Below, piece by piece: positions 51,544-59,937 of a stretch of 64,000 nt of DNA. The notes beneath the pieces were generated by a model. That model was given only the letters and a program-made list of their open reading frames with translations. It was not told the origin of the DNA and ran no database searches. The DNA is from Methylotenera sp. (GTDB lineage: Bacteria > Pseudomonadota > Gammaproteobacteria > Burkholderiales > Methylophilaceae). The stretch is from positions 1 through 64,000 of the forward strand of contig JAUYAL010000009.1 of the NCBI GenBank assembly GCA_030693535.1, in the 5' to 3' direction. The position numbers and the translations under genes were made by a program. Position 1 is the first letter of the stretch; each line of letters starts with the position of its first letter.

Positions 51544-53239
51544 ACTCAAATTAATCTTAAGCCAGTGGCTGGTCAATGTAACGCGTAAGCTAAGTAATAA
51601 CTTTTACCTGTACCTATGCGCCTTGCTTACAGTGCTGATTTTGCTTGATGCCAGCCTATTTCACATCGGTGAAAATATGCGCAATCGATCTTTTGACTTA
51701 ATGGTAAAAAATCGGATTGTGGTGCCAAAGGCTGACCCTAACATTGTCATCGTCGATATTAATGAGGCTTCATTAAATGCGATGGCTAAAGAATATGGTC
51801 GTTGGCCGTGGCCTCGGCAAGTATTTGGTGAATTTGTAGAGAATATCGAAGCACAAAATCCCAAGGCTATCGTGTTTGATATTTTATTTAGTGATGCTGA
51901 TGTATATAACCCAGATAGCGACACCTACTTCAATGATGTGATTGCAGGTACTAATAACACGTTTTTCCCGATGTTGCGTTTATCTGAAGCAAGCGATCAT
52001 CTAAGCAAAATTACGCCAGATATGATTCCCGGTTTAAAGCAATCTATTAAAAATGATGAACCAGTTTCAATAGTTAAAAAACCCATCGCTATTGTTTTGC
52101 CACATTTTGAAGCGTTAGTAAACTCAAAGCGCTTAGGTACACATAACATTTATGCGGATGCCGATGGTATCGCTAGAGAGTACAGACTTTGGCATGATGA
52201 AAATGGCTGGTTGCTACCTTCACTTCCTCTGACGGTAGGTAATTTTGTGCAAATGAACACATTGCCAACACCGCAAAATATGTTAATTAACTGGCGTGGT
52301 AAACCTTTTACATACGCATTTGTAAGCTTTAGTGATGTATATGCAGATATGGCAAGTAAAGTTAAAAAACGTGCTCCCAATGAATTTACCAACAAAATTG
52401 TCATTATTGGCTCAACTGCACCCTCATTGTTTGACATTAAAGCCACCGCGATGGCAAAAGAATTTCCTGGGGTAGAGATTTTAGCCACTGCCATTGATAA
52501 CGTACAACATACCGACTACTTGCAAGTATGGCGAGGTAAAACGCCCTATATATTGATGAGTCTTTTATTAATATGGCTTACTGCTCTCGCGTTTTACCGC
52601 AATATTGACCGAGATAAAGTCACCACGGTTTTTAGTAGTAGTCAAATCATCCTCTTAGTGCTTTCGTACCTAGTACTTAACTTTACTAATACTTATTTAG
52701 ATATTACTGGCCCCATTACTTGGGCAATTATGTACTTTAGTGTGGCCAAAATTTATGCGCTAGCGAATGACCGTGCCATGCAACGCCTCCTAGCTAATGA
52801 TATTGAATCTGGCAAAAAAGGTGCCGCCATATTGCTGATGCCAATTATTATTGAAATTGAGGCGTCACTAAGCGATGGTATGTTAAAAAAACTACAGCAT
52901 GAAATTGAACAACGCTGCCAAGTATCAGCCACCGTTGAGTTTTTAAAAGGCGCTCAGAGCGGTGTTTGGGGGTTATTTGGCGACATGTTTATTGTGAGCT
53001 GGGCATATCCACATGATGACGAAAGTGTTGCAAAAGAAGTTGAACAAGACGCTAATCAATTAGGTTTGCAATTAAAAGCATTACTAGAAAACATAGGTAT
53101 GCCAAAGGACACTGCTGTGCGTTATGTGCAACACACAGGCATTCTGAATTCAGAAAAGCCGATGGATAGCCAATGGCGTGGTTTGTTTGCGCAAGCAATC
53201 ATTAAGCTGGATCTTTTACAGAAAGATGGAAACTCATGA
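51536..53239 (+). CDS. CHASE2-domain membrane sensor with a degenerate cyclase-like C-terminus
   Basis: A 567-residue inner-membrane protein. One transmembrane helix (about 21-41) is followed by a periplasmic CHASE2 domain (NRSFDLMVKNRIVVPKADPN, GRWPWPRQVFGEFVE, IVFDILFSDAD, IVIIGSTAPSLFDIKATA), then three helices in about 332-410 and a cytosolic region of ~155 residues. The last has a pattern reminiscent of class III nucleotide cyclases (VWGLFGDMFIVSWAYP), but the first metal site (usually DIRGFT) reads IIIEIEASLS, so it is probably inactive. It overlaps the SH3 gene by 4 bases. Signal and output are unknown. Confidence 0.77.
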   Translation: MIKLKLILSQWLVNVTRKLSNNFYLYLCALLTVLILLDASLFHIGENMRNRSFDLMVKNRIVVPKADPNIVIVDINEASLNAMAKEYGRWPWPRQVFGEFVENIEAQNPKAIVFDILFSDADVYNPDSDTYFNDVIAGTNNTFFPMLRLSEASDHLSKITPDMIPGLKQSIKNDEPVSIVKKPIAIVLPHFEALVNSKRLGTHNIYADADGIAREYRLWHDENGWLLPSLPLTVGNFVQMNTLPTPQNMLINWRGKPFTYAFVSFSDVYADMASKVKKRAPNEFTNKIVIIGSTAPSLFDIKATAMAKEFPGVEILATAIDNVQHTDYLQVWRGKTPYILMSLLLIWLTALAFYRNIDRDKVTTVFSSSQIILLVLSYLVLNFTNTYLDITGPITWAIMYFSVAKIYALANDRAMQRLLANDIESGKKGAAILLMPIIIEIEASLSDGMLKKLQHEIEQRCQVSATVEFLKGAQSGVWGLFGDMFIVSWAYPHDDESVAKEVEQDANQLGLQLKALLENIGMPKDTAVRYVQHTGILNSEKPMDSQWRGLFAQAIIKLDLLQKDGNS

Positions 53240-53763
53240 AAATTAAATTGATTAGACTACGAACTAACATATTCGCATTAGGTTTGTCAGCCCTGCTAGT
53301 AGCCAACATTAGCTTGGCTGCTGAAAGTGGTAGCGCTCTTAAGAATGACAGTTTGCGCTTTGAACCCTATGCTGATGCCAAAGTGACTGGCGCTTTAACC
53401 CGTGGCGACAACCTTGAGATACTGACCAAAAAAGGCGCATGGCTAAAAGTAAAAAATAAAAAAAGTACTGGTTGGGTTAGATTGCTTTCCGTTAAGCGCG
53501 GAAGCACAAGTGCTAACAACCAAACAGCAGGGGCCCTTGCTGTAGCAAGTGGTCGCGCAGGTACTGGCCAAGTAGTTTCAACGACAGGCATCAGAGGCTT
53601 GAGCGCGCAAGATCTTAAAGCGGCAAAGTTTAATGAAGCTGAAGTAAAAGCCATGGAAAGCTATACACAGAGCGCAGAACAAGGCCAACAGTTTGCAAGT
53701 GCTGGCGGGTTAAAAACTGTAACATTTTCGAATTTAAAAGTAGCTAAAGGAGACTCAAAATGA
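53236..53763 (+). CDS. Exported bacterial SH3-domain protein
   Basis: A 175-residue protein with a Sec signal peptide (basic start, hydrophobic core NIFALGLSALLVANISLAA, likely cut after about residue 28). A bacterial SH3 domain follows at 40-90 (LRFEPYADAKVTGALTRGDN, ILTKKGAWLKVKNKKSTGWV), a module that typically binds peptidoglycan or peptides. The rest is low-complexity Ala/Gly. Overlapping ATGA junctions on both sides place it firmly between the CHASE2 sensor and the M48 protease, so it probably acts with them at the periplasmic side. Confidence 0.8.
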   Translation: MKIKLIRLRTNIFALGLSALLVANISLAAESGSALKNDSLRFEPYADAKVTGALTRGDNLEILTKKGAWLKVKNKKSTGWVRLLSVKRGSTSANNQTAGALAVASGRAGTGQVVSTTGIRGLSAQDLKAAKFNEAEVKAMESYTQSAEQGQQFASAGGLKTVTFSNLKVAKGDSK

Positions 53764-54782
53764 GTCAACTTAATAAACATTCTTTGAAAAAAAATCTCTT
53801 AATTTCAACAGTATTAGTTGGCCTACTCGCCAGTTTGAGCATGACAAGCTCAGCTTTTGATTTAAAAGATGCTCTTAAGGAATCTGTTAAAAAGAAAATT
53901 GAAGAACAATCAGGCCAATCATCAGAGCAGTCATCAGCCCCCGCAACAGCAACGGCTACAGAAAATAAAAATGCATTACCTGCCCCAGTTACGCCTGTGA
54001 CTGACACTCCTAACACTGCAAGTACAGTGACAACGCAGACAGCTGAAGCACCTCAATCTCCTCCAGCGACTATTAACTGGAAAAAACCTAGTAAAGAAGA
54101 AGAAATTGCCCTAGGTAGAGAAATTACTGGCAACTTACTTGGTGCTGCACCGCTAGTTAAAGATGAAGCCTTACAAAAATACGTTAACTCCGTAGGTCGC
54201 TGGGTTGCTTCCCAATCTGAAAGACCTGACTTACCTTGGCATTTTGGCGTAATTGAAAGCGATGATTTAAATGCATTTGCGGCGCCAGGAGGTTACGTCA
54301 TGATTACCAAAGGTTTATACCGAAAAATGAGTAACGAAGCACAATTAGCAGGCGTACTAGGCCATGAAATTGGTCATGTTGTAGCTAAACATCAACTTAA
54401 AGTACTTCAAAAACAACAATTAATAAATTTGGGCGCTAATTTTTTAAGTAAGAAAATGGCCAAAGATAACAATTTGATCAACAAAGCGATTGGCAGTGGC
54501 GCTGAGATTAGCGCTAGAAGCTTGGATAAAAATGCCGAGTTTGAAGCGGATAGATTAGGTGTGAGCTACGCTACACGCGCAGGCTATGAGCCATTTGGAT
54601 TAACGAATGTTCTACAGTTATTAGGGCAAACTAGCAAAAATGATAATAGCGTCGCTTTATTGTTCAAAACGCATCCTCATCCTGATGAAAGATTGGCTTT
54701 TTTAGGTGATTCTATAGGAAGCAAACTTGATAATATTCTAAATGGTAAAACATTGGAGAGTCGATTTTACCAATTGAAATAA
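53760..54782 (+). CDS. Periplasmic M48-family metallopeptidase (BepA/YggG/LoiP-like)
   Basis: A 340-residue zinc protease with a signal peptide (cleavage near residue 32) and a Ser/Thr/Pro-rich linker to about 105. The catalytic motif HEIGH is at 202-206, and the third ligand lies in the NAEFEADRLGV segment. The domain continues to LFKTHPHPDERLAFL, a typical end motif. No C-terminal TPR repeats of BepA are present, so it is nearer the LoiP/YggG type. Co-translated with the CHASE2 and SH3 genes, it may respond to an envelope signal. Confidence 0.85.
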   Translation: MSQLNKHSLKKNLLISTVLVGLLASLSMTSSAFDLKDALKESVKKKIEEQSGQSSEQSSAPATATATENKNALPAPVTPVTDTPNTASTVTTQTAEAPQSPPATINWKKPSKEEEIALGREITGNLLGAAPLVKDEALQKYVNSVGRWVASQSERPDLPWHFGVIESDDLNAFAAPGGYVMITKGLYRKMSNEAQLAGVLGHEIGHVVAKHQLKVLQKQQLINLGANFLSKKMAKDNNLINKAIGSGAEISARSLDKNAEFEADRLGVSYATRAGYEPFGLTNVLQLLGQTSKNDNSVALLFKTHPHPDERLAFLGDSIGSKLDNILNGKTLESRFYQLK

Positions 54783-54839
54783 TTCCTAATAATAAAGAGA
54801 AACCTTACTGAAATCTATTTAAGTCAAAAAATATTCCAT

Positions 54840-54868
54840 TTGACAGATTCTTTATTGCAGATTATTAT
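54840..54868 (+). promoter_or_regulatory. Strong promoter of higBA, leaderless
   Basis: TTGACA (54840-54845) and TATTAT (54863-54868) are exactly 17 bases apart. Seven bases after the -10 is the A of the higB ATG (54875), so the transcript should begin at or within a base of the start codon. Confidence 0.65.
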
Positions 54869-54874
54869 TGCGTA

Positions 54875-55153
54875 ATGATTCATTCATTCAAATGTTCAGA
54901 TACAAAAGCGCTATTTCAGAGTCAAGATATTCAGCGATTTAAGAACATAGAGAGAGTTGCGCGTCGCAAACTGCTTCAATTACACGCTGCAACCGAATTG
55001 AATAGTTTGCGAATACCTCCAGGGAATCACTTAGAAGCATTAAAAGATAATCGCAAGGGACAGCACAGTATTCGCGTCAACGAAAAATGGAGATTATGCT
55101 TTGTATGGCGAGAAGACGGTGTACATAGCGTTGAAATTGTTGATTATCATTAA
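54875..55153 (+). CDS. higB: HigB-type mRNA endonuclease toxin
   Basis: A 92-residue RelE-superfamily toxin that cleaves mRNA in the ribosome. The family's marks are MIHSFKCSDTKALFQ at the start, LNSLRIPPGNHLEALKDNRK in the centre and SIRVNEKWRLCFVW with the catalytic Arg/Lys surface, ending in VEIVDYH. Length and start are usual. The toxin gene precedes the antitoxin, the reverse of most systems but normal for higBA. It has a strong, probably leaderless promoter. The gene is intact. Confidence 0.88.
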   Translation: MIHSFKCSDTKALFQSQDIQRFKNIERVARRKLLQLHAATELNSLRIPPGNHLEALKDNRKGQHSIRVNEKWRLCFVWREDGVHSVEIVDYH

Positions 55154-55177
55154 ATTATGTTTAGAGGAATATTGAAA

Positions 55178-55483
55178 ATGGCACAATTACTTGATGAAAT
55201 TCACCCAGGTGAAATTCTACTTGAAGATTTCATGAAGCCAATGGGAATAACGGCTAGACAGTTAGCTTCTGACATCGATGTTTCACCTAGTCGAATTAGC
55301 GAGATTGTTAATGGTACACGTCCAGTTACCGCAGATACCGCGTTGCGTCTGGGACTGTTTTTTGGAATGGAGCCACGTTTTTGGCTAAATCTCCAAAGTG
55401 AATATGATATGCGAATGGCAACACGTAATTTAATAACAAAAATTGCCCCCAGAATCAGGGTGTTTCATCAAGCAGTAGCTTGA
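55178..55483 (+). CDS. higA: HigA-type HTH antitoxin
   Basis: A 101-residue DNA-binding antitoxin that binds HigB and represses the operon. The start at 55178 is chosen for its GAGG ribosome-binding site (about 12 bases upstream); the ATG at 55157 lies outside the family consensus. Residues 2-20 show AQLLDEIHPGEILLEDFM; the HTH spans GITARQLASDIDVSPSRISE; and the end has FWLNLQSEYDMR. It follows higB by 24 bases. The pair is complete and likely active. Confidence 0.88.
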   Translation: MAQLLDEIHPGEILLEDFMKPMGITARQLASDIDVSPSRISEIVNGTRPVTADTALRLGLFFGMEPRFWLNLQSEYDMRMATRNLITKIAPRIRVFHQAVA

Positions 55484-55579
55484 AAGTAATGAGATTCTGG
55501 ATTTTTTCCCAATACCTCAAGTGCGCCTTTGTTTCTTGAGTTCTATTTATCAAAAATCTTACAAAGAGTCGAACTCAGC

Positions 55580-56614
55580 CTAAACTAAGTCTCTAGAACG
55601 TAATTCCGCTTTTATATAGGCATAATAAATGGGTGCCGCCACAATACCTGTTAAACCAAAAGCGGCTTCCATACATAGCATGGCAATCAGTAATTCCCAA
55701 GCATTTGCCCTGATTTGGCTGCCGACTATTCGCGCATTTAAAAAATATTCTAATTTGTGAATCACGATTAAATAGCTCAATGATGCTATAGCCACACCTA
55801 ATGACTGGCTCATACTCACAATCACAATCATCGTATTAGAAATCAAATTGCCAACCACTGGAATTAAGCCGACAACAAATGTAATAGCAAGCATGGTTTT
55901 AATCAGAGGCAAATGAATGCCCATTGACGGCAAGACTACCGCTAAATAAATCGCAGTAAAAATCGTATTGATGGCTGAAATACGTAGCTGAGCAAAGACC
56001 ACCCGCTTAAATGCATCACTAAATAGCTCTCCTCGCCCTGCCAGCGATCGTGCTAACGGTTTAAAATTATCTATTGCCACCGCATCACGTACTGCCAACA
56101 TACCGCCAATTACCATACCAATCAGCACATGCGCTGTTGCACGCCCAGCCTCTTTACCGACCACTTGTAATTCATCTGCATGTGCTCGAAGCCAGTCAGT
56201 TGCTTGCACTTTAAAAGCAATCGCATCTGCAGGCAAATATTCAAGTATCCAGCTTGGTAAAATTTTACGTGAATCTTCTATAATCTGCGCCATTTTTGCA
56301 AGCAGTACGGTTAGGCTGCCAGACTCTGATCTAAAAAATGCTAGTAAGCCGGCGCCCGCCAGTGATAACAAACTAACAATAATAATCACTAAAATAGCCG
56401 CTGCCCACAATTTAGAGGTGTTGTTAGACTTTTTACTTGGAAATATACGCACAATAAAGGGGGTAATAATCTGCACCAGCTCAAAGACCAGTAAGCCAGC
56501 AAGTAAGGCGGGTAATAGATTAAACTTAAGCACAAAAAACAGTGTGAAAGCCGCTATCACCCATGCGGAAATGTCATAGATTGTTGGTGGCAATGTTTTT
56601 GAAGTTTTAGTCAT
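55580..56614 (-). CDS. AI-2E family transporter (UPF0118/TqsA-like)
   Basis: A 344-residue inner-membrane protein with about eight transmembrane helices and the family's central amphipathic region. Landmarks are SKLWAAAILVIIIVSLLSLA, LAGRGELFSDAFKRVVFAQL and the C-terminal hallmark GLIPVVGNLISNTMIV. The family includes putative exporters for autoinducer-2 and Na+/Li+-H+ antiporters, so the substrate is uncertain. It converges with higA on the opposite strand; the 96-base gap has no clear intrinsic terminator. Confidence 0.82.
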   Translation of the reverse strand: MTKTSKTLPPTIYDISAWVIAAFTLFFVLKFNLLPALLAGLLVFELVQIITPFIVRIFPSKKSNNTSKLWAAAILVIIIVSLLSLAGAGLLAFFRSESGSLTVLLAKMAQIIEDSRKILPSWILEYLPADAIAFKVQATDWLRAHADELQVVGKEAGRATAHVLIGMVIGGMLAVRDAVAIDNFKPLARSLAGRGELFSDAFKRVVFAQLRISAINTIFTAIYLAVVLPSMGIHLPLIKTMLAITFVVGLIPVVGNLISNTMIVIVSMSQSLGVAIASLSYLIVIHKLEYFLNARIVGSQIRANAWELLIAMLCMEAAFGLTGIVAAPIYYAYIKAELRSRDLV

Positions 56615-56665
56615 AGATCAGAGTTAATCCTAAAAAATTATCTTACCAATAGCATAATAAAAACA

Positions 56666-57244
56666 TCACACATATGTACCATGCGGCTTAAATCGATTTA
56701 AAAAATTAGTAGATTCATCTATAGGGAGAGAAAGTACTAAATCAACTTGCTCGTTAAAAACTTTAGTGACAATACTACCATTACACTTAGCCAATGCATT
56801 CGTCAGCATATCCATTTGTTTGTAAGTGATGGATAATTTATAAGTGCTCATTTCAACAAACTCAGACGTTTTCGCTACATCCAGCGCCAGCTTGGCTGTG
56901 CCACCATATGCGCGTGCAAGTCCGCCAGTTCCAAGATTAATGCCACCATAATAACGAATCACCGCAACGCATACGTTGATTAAATCGCGACCTTCAATCA
57001 ACTTTAATATTGGCAAACCCGCTGTACCCGATGGTTCTCCCGCATCAGAAAAACGTGGAATGATACCCAGCTCAGTTTTAATACGAAAAGCATAAGCCAA
57101 ATGATGCGCTGTTTGGTGTTGTGATGCAAACGCACGCAATGCTGCGCCAACTTCACGCTCGTCTGCACAGGGCAAGGCTATAGCAATAAAGCGTGATTTT
57201 GTAATGGTTTGCTCTGCGAAACCTGCTTGAGATATAACGAAAAT
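56666..57244 (-). CDS. yigZ: YigZ/IMPACT family protein with an apparent non-AUG start
   Basis: A member of the UPF0029/IMPACT family (in E. coli 204 residues). The core AYRIKTELGIIPRFSDAGEPSG is split by position, but SDAGEPSGTAGLPIL and RYYGGINLGTGGLARAYG are plain. The first ordinary start, TTG at 57175, would lose the conserved KSRFIA motif, which lies upstream in the same frame (GFAEQTITKSRFIAIALP). Back to the TGA at 57248-57250 there is no ATG, GTG or TTG; only ATC (57247) and ATT (57244), and an AAAGG lies 6-9 bases ahead. So I propose ATT or ATC initiation or a start codon lost through insertion of the adjacent cassette. Confidence 0.7.
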   Translation of the reverse strand: MFVISQAGFAEQTITKSRFIAIALPCADEREVGAALRAFASQHQTAHHLAYAFRIKTELGIIPRFSDAGEPSGTAGLPILKLIEGRDLINVCVAVIRYYGGINLGTGGLARAYGGTAKLALDVAKTSEFVEMSTYKLSITYKQMDMLTNALAKCNGSIVTKVFNEQVDLVLSLPIDESTNFLNRFKPHGTYV

Positions 57245-57255
57245 GATTCAAGACC

Positions 57256-57297
57256 TTTTAATTAATAGGGTATTCGTAATACGCTGCTGATATCAAC
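57256..57297 (+). repeat. Left terminal repeat of cassette 2
   Basis: Starts TTTTAATTAATAGGG and contains GTAATACGCTGCTGATATCA. It also has a small GTATT-CGT-AATAC stem (57270-57282). Related to the ends at 47654 and 48713. Confidence 0.55.
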
Positions 57298-57335
57298 ATT
57301 AGCCGACAGCTATGAGAATTCAACAATCCTTAGAT

Positions 57336-57764
57336 TCATTTCGCACCGCGTTCCCATGGGTTTATCAGCCTCACTCCACAAGGTTCGAAGTCACTGACGT
57401 TTCGAGTGACAACTGTCATGCCGTGTACAAGCGCAGTTGCCGCAATGAGTCCATCCCTAACTGGGCGAGGGTCTGGTACATGTAACATTGCACTTCGAAT
57501 GGCGACGGCAGTGTCAACCGGCAGGATTCGCCCAGAGAATGCAGGCATTACGTGATTATCCAGCCAGGACCTGAGCAATATTCCTTTTGTCGGGTCGCGA
57601 TGCTCCGCAAGTAAAACTCCAATCTCAAGTTCTTGCAACGTGATTACTGATAGGTAGAGCTCTGCCGTATTTACACTATCCGCCCATTGCGAAACAAACT
57701 TGTCTGCTTTACCAATACGTATCTTGCGAATCTCGGACACTACATTCGTATCGAGAATGTACAT
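57336..57764 (-). CDS. vapC: VapC/FitB-type PIN-domain ribonuclease toxin
   Basis: A 142-residue PIN-domain toxin with all acidic residues in place: D5 in MYILDTNVVSE, the Glu in VITLQELEIGVLL (about 43), the Asp in RPVRDGLIAATALVHG and the last one in VTRNVSDFEPCG. The FitB-like group cleaves tRNA or rRNA. It shares one base with the antitoxin stop at 57764. Unlike the broken copy at 2854-3056, this one is intact; the two are not close relatives, since their C-terminal blocks differ. Confidence 0.87.
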   Translation of the reverse strand: MYILDTNVVSEIRKIRIGKADKFVSQWADSVNTAELYLSVITLQELEIGVLLAEHRDPTKGILLRSWLDNHVMPAFSGRILPVDTAVAIRSAMLHVPDPRPVRDGLIAATALVHGMTVVTRNVSDFEPCGVRLINPWERGAK

Positions 57765-58018
57765 CAGGAGAGATCCGCTGCCTGTGCAATATCACGCATG
57801 GCCGGGATTTTAAAATCAATATCCTCAATGCCTGGCATCGCCAGCAAGTCAGATATCTTATGTTGACCACCTGCCAAGCGCTGATAAACCTCGAAACTCA
57901 GAAGAACATGAGATGGGCGGCCGCGATCTGTAATAAATACAGGTCCGTGGCTGGCAGCTTTCTTAGCTTCGCTTGAATGCTGATTAAACTCTCTGCTTGA
58001 TACAGTGGTAATAGTCAT
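57764..58018 (-). CDS. Phd/YefM-type antitoxin
   Basis: An 84-residue antitoxin. The N-terminal DNA-binding Phd/YefM fold shows SSREFNQHSSEAKKAASHGP (7-26), and the following strand VFITDRGRPSHVLLSFEVYQ is the dimer-forming core; the C-terminal part (ISDLLAMPGIEDIDF) would wrap the toxin. It precedes and overlaps the VapC gene by one base. A nested palindrome upstream is probably its binding site. Confidence 0.87.
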   Translation of the reverse strand: MTITTVSSREFNQHSSEAKKAASHGPVFITDRGRPSHVLLSFEVYQRLAGGQHKISDLLAMPGIEDIDFKIPAMRDIAQAADLS

Positions 58019-58027
58019 TTTTAGCGC

Positions 58028-58067
58028 CTTACTTTTAAATGTAGAAATGTTACTACAATGAGTAAGG
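58028..58067. promoter_or_regulatory. Nested inverted repeats, likely operator of the Phd/VapC pair
   Basis: The inner repeat TGTAG-N8-CTACA lies at 58040-58057. An outer pair CCTTAC (58028-58033) and GTAAGG (58062-58067) flanks it. They are 10-50 bases upstream of the antitoxin start, where Phd-type proteins bind for autorepression. Confidence 0.5.
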
Positions 58068-58115
58068 AAAGTCCAAACAAGAGTTCATTCAATATGATGA
58101 GAAATTAAATTACAT

Positions 58116-58156
58116 GGTATAGATCAACCGCGTATTACTGATTCCATTAATTAAAA
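58116..58156 (-). repeat. Right terminal repeat of cassette 2
   Basis: Read on the minus strand it begins TTTTAATTAATGG and contains GTAATACGCGGTTGAT. It is the inverted partner of 57256-57297 and ends 6 bases from the fhs stop codon. Confidence 0.55.
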
Positions 58157-58162
58157 CCATGG

Positions 58163-59872
58163 CTAATTTAAGCCAGTAATATTTCCTGATTGATTCACGC
58201 CGATGCGTTCACTTGCAGGATGCAATGGCAAACCTGGCATGGTCATGATGTCGCCACAGATTGCAACGACAAACTCTGCACCGCGCGATAGTCTCAATTC
58301 ACGGACATGTAATATATGGCCTATTGGCGCACCGCGCAGCGCTGGATCTGATGAAAACGAATATTGAGTTTTAGCGATGCATACTGGATAGTGACTATAG
58401 TTCTTTTCTAAATCAGCTAACGTCGCTTGTGCAACTGTAGATAATTCAACACTGCTAGCACCATATATTTTTTGTGCAATTATTTCAATTTTTTCAAACA
58501 AAGAAATATTATCTGGATACAACAGTCGGAAATTTCTCTTAGAAAGTTCAGTCGTATTTTCAATGACATTCAGCATCTCGACAGCTAGCTCTTTTGCCCC
58601 TTTACCTCCAAGCGCCCAATGTTTACAAACAATCGCCTTGACACTAAATCTTTCTAATTCTGATTGTAACAAACCAATCTCAGCATCAGTGTCACTGGTA
58701 AAATGATTGATAGCGACAATAACTTGAAGCCCAAAATGCTCTTGCAGATTTTGAACATGCTTAAGTAAATTCAGCATGCCACTTTTCAAGGCCGACAAAT
58801 CCTCTTGGTTCAACGAACTAACATTTACACCCCCATGATACTTAAGCGCACGCACTGTGGCCACCAACACCACAACATCTGGCTGTAAACCTGTTTTTCT
58901 GCACTTGATATCAATAAATTTTTCAGCGCCTAAATCCGCACCAAAACCTGCTTCTGTCACCACAAAGTCCGCTAGTTTTAATGCAGCCTTTGTTGCAACC
59001 ACTGAATTACAGCCGTGCGCAATATTAGCAAATGGTCCGCCATGTACAATCGCAGCGGTGCCTTCTAATGTTTGCACTACGGTAGGCTGAAAGGCATTCT
59101 TCAACAAGGCTGTCATTGCGCCTTCAGCTTGCAAATCACTGGCTAGAACAGGTTGCCGACTAGTGCTTAGGCCAATTTGAATATTTCCTAGACGAGTTTG
59201 CAGATTTTCAAGTGATGTTGCCAAACAAAATATCGCCATCACCTCACTTGCTACGGTAATGTCAAAGCCTGTCATTCTTTCGTAAGATTTAGCATCTTTC
59301 AAATTATTATTCAGTGTAATGCTACGCAACGCACGGTCATTCATATCCATGCAACGGCGCCATGTCACGCTAGACAGGTCAATATTAAGTGCATTTCCCT
59401 GATAAATATGATTGTCTATCAAAGCCGCCAATAAATTATTGGCACTACCAATGGCATGAAAATCACCAGTGAAATGTAAATTAATATCCTCCATTGGCAC
59501 TACTTGCGAGTAACCACCACCTGTTGCACCACCTTTTAAACCAAAAACAGGTCCCAGCGATGGTTCACGCATACAGACCATTGCATTTTTATCACGGTCA
59601 GCTAAAATCAGGTTCAACGCATCTGCCAGCCCGATTGTCGTAGTTGTTTTTCCTTCACCTGCTGGCGTTGGGCTAATCGCCGTGACTAAAATCAGTTTTC
59701 CGTCAGGTTGATCTTGCAACTTTTGAATACAGTTGGCACTTAGTTTGGCGATAGAATGCCCATAAGGAATTAAGTCATCATTGCTAAGATTGTGTTTGGA
59801 TGCAATCGTTAAGATTGGTTTTAACGTTGCAGCTTGAGCGATTTCAATGTCACTAAGAGTTGTATGACTCAC
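58163..59872 (-). CDS. fhs: Formate-tetrahydrofolate ligase
   Basis: Makes N10-formyl-tetrahydrofolate from formate, THF and ATP, the entry of formate into the folate C1 pool; common in methylotrophs. The 569 residues include the P-loop [20 protein letters not shown] (about 66-85), [20 protein letters not shown] (signature), the [20 protein letters not shown] segment (split by position) and the C-terminal [13 protein letters not shown]. The start is a GTG at 59872 with a GAGG ribosome site. The product could also feed the formyltransferase of the glycan locus. The stop lies 6 bases from the end of the toxin-antitoxin cassette. Confidence 0.92.
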   Translation of the reverse strand: MSHTTLSDIEIAQAATLKPILTIASKHNLSNDDLIPYGHSIAKLSANCIQKLQDQPDGKLILVTAISPTPAGEGKTTTTIGLADALNLILADRDKNAMVCMREPSLGPVFGLKGGATGGGYSQVVPMEDINLHFTGDFHAIGSANNLLAALIDNHIYQGNALNIDLSSVTWRRCMDMNDRALRSITLNNNLKDAKSYERMTGFDITVASEVMAIFCLATSLENLQTRLGNIQIGLSTSRQPVLASDLQAEGAMTALLKNAFQPTVVQTLEGTAAIVHGGPFANIAHGCNSVVATKAALKLADFVVTEAGFGADLGAEKFIDIKCRKTGLQPDVVVLVATVRALKYHGGVNVSSLNQEDLSALKSGMLNLLKHVQNLQEHFGLQVIVAINHFTSDTDAEIGLLQSELERFSVKAIVCKHWALGGKGAKELAVEMLNVIENTTELSKRNFRLLYPDNISLFEKIEIIAQKIYGASSVELSTVAQATLADLEKNYSHYPVCIAKTQYSFSSDPALRGAPIGHILHVRELRLSRGAEFVVAICGDIMTMPGLPLHPASERIGVNQSGNITGLN

Positions 59873-59937
59873 CTTTGGGCACCTCAGTTAGTGAGCAAGG
59901 CAGTATAGCGATGGAAATTGAATTAATAGAAGCACTC

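Larger units (their letters stand above)
57256..58156. mobile_element. Putative mobile toxin-antitoxin cassette bracketed by inverted repeats (copy 2)
   Basis: A 0.9-kb unit holds the Phd-type antitoxin and VapC-type toxin. Its ends, 57256-57297 and (inverted) 58116-58156, both begin TTTTAATTAAT and share GTAATACGC then TGAT. The outer ends are 6 bases after the fhs stop and 11 bases before the proposed yigZ start. The ends match those of copy 1 at 47654-48713. No transposase is inside. Confidence 0.5.

Noticed and set aside
54783..55579. higBA as a third member of the cassette family
   Set aside because: Neither flank shows the TTTTAA...AATACG core; similarity was not above what AT-rich sequence gives.
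55484..55579. Bidirectional terminator between higA and the AI-2E gene
   Set aside because: GAGTTC and GAACTC can pair, but over a 27-base AT-rich loop and without a U-run; too weak.
47654..58156. Cassette ends as integron attC sites
   Set aside because: The core RYYYAAC/GTTRRRY pairs of attC are not present in the right arrangement, the repeats lie in inverted orientation at both ends of a unit, and no integrase is near.
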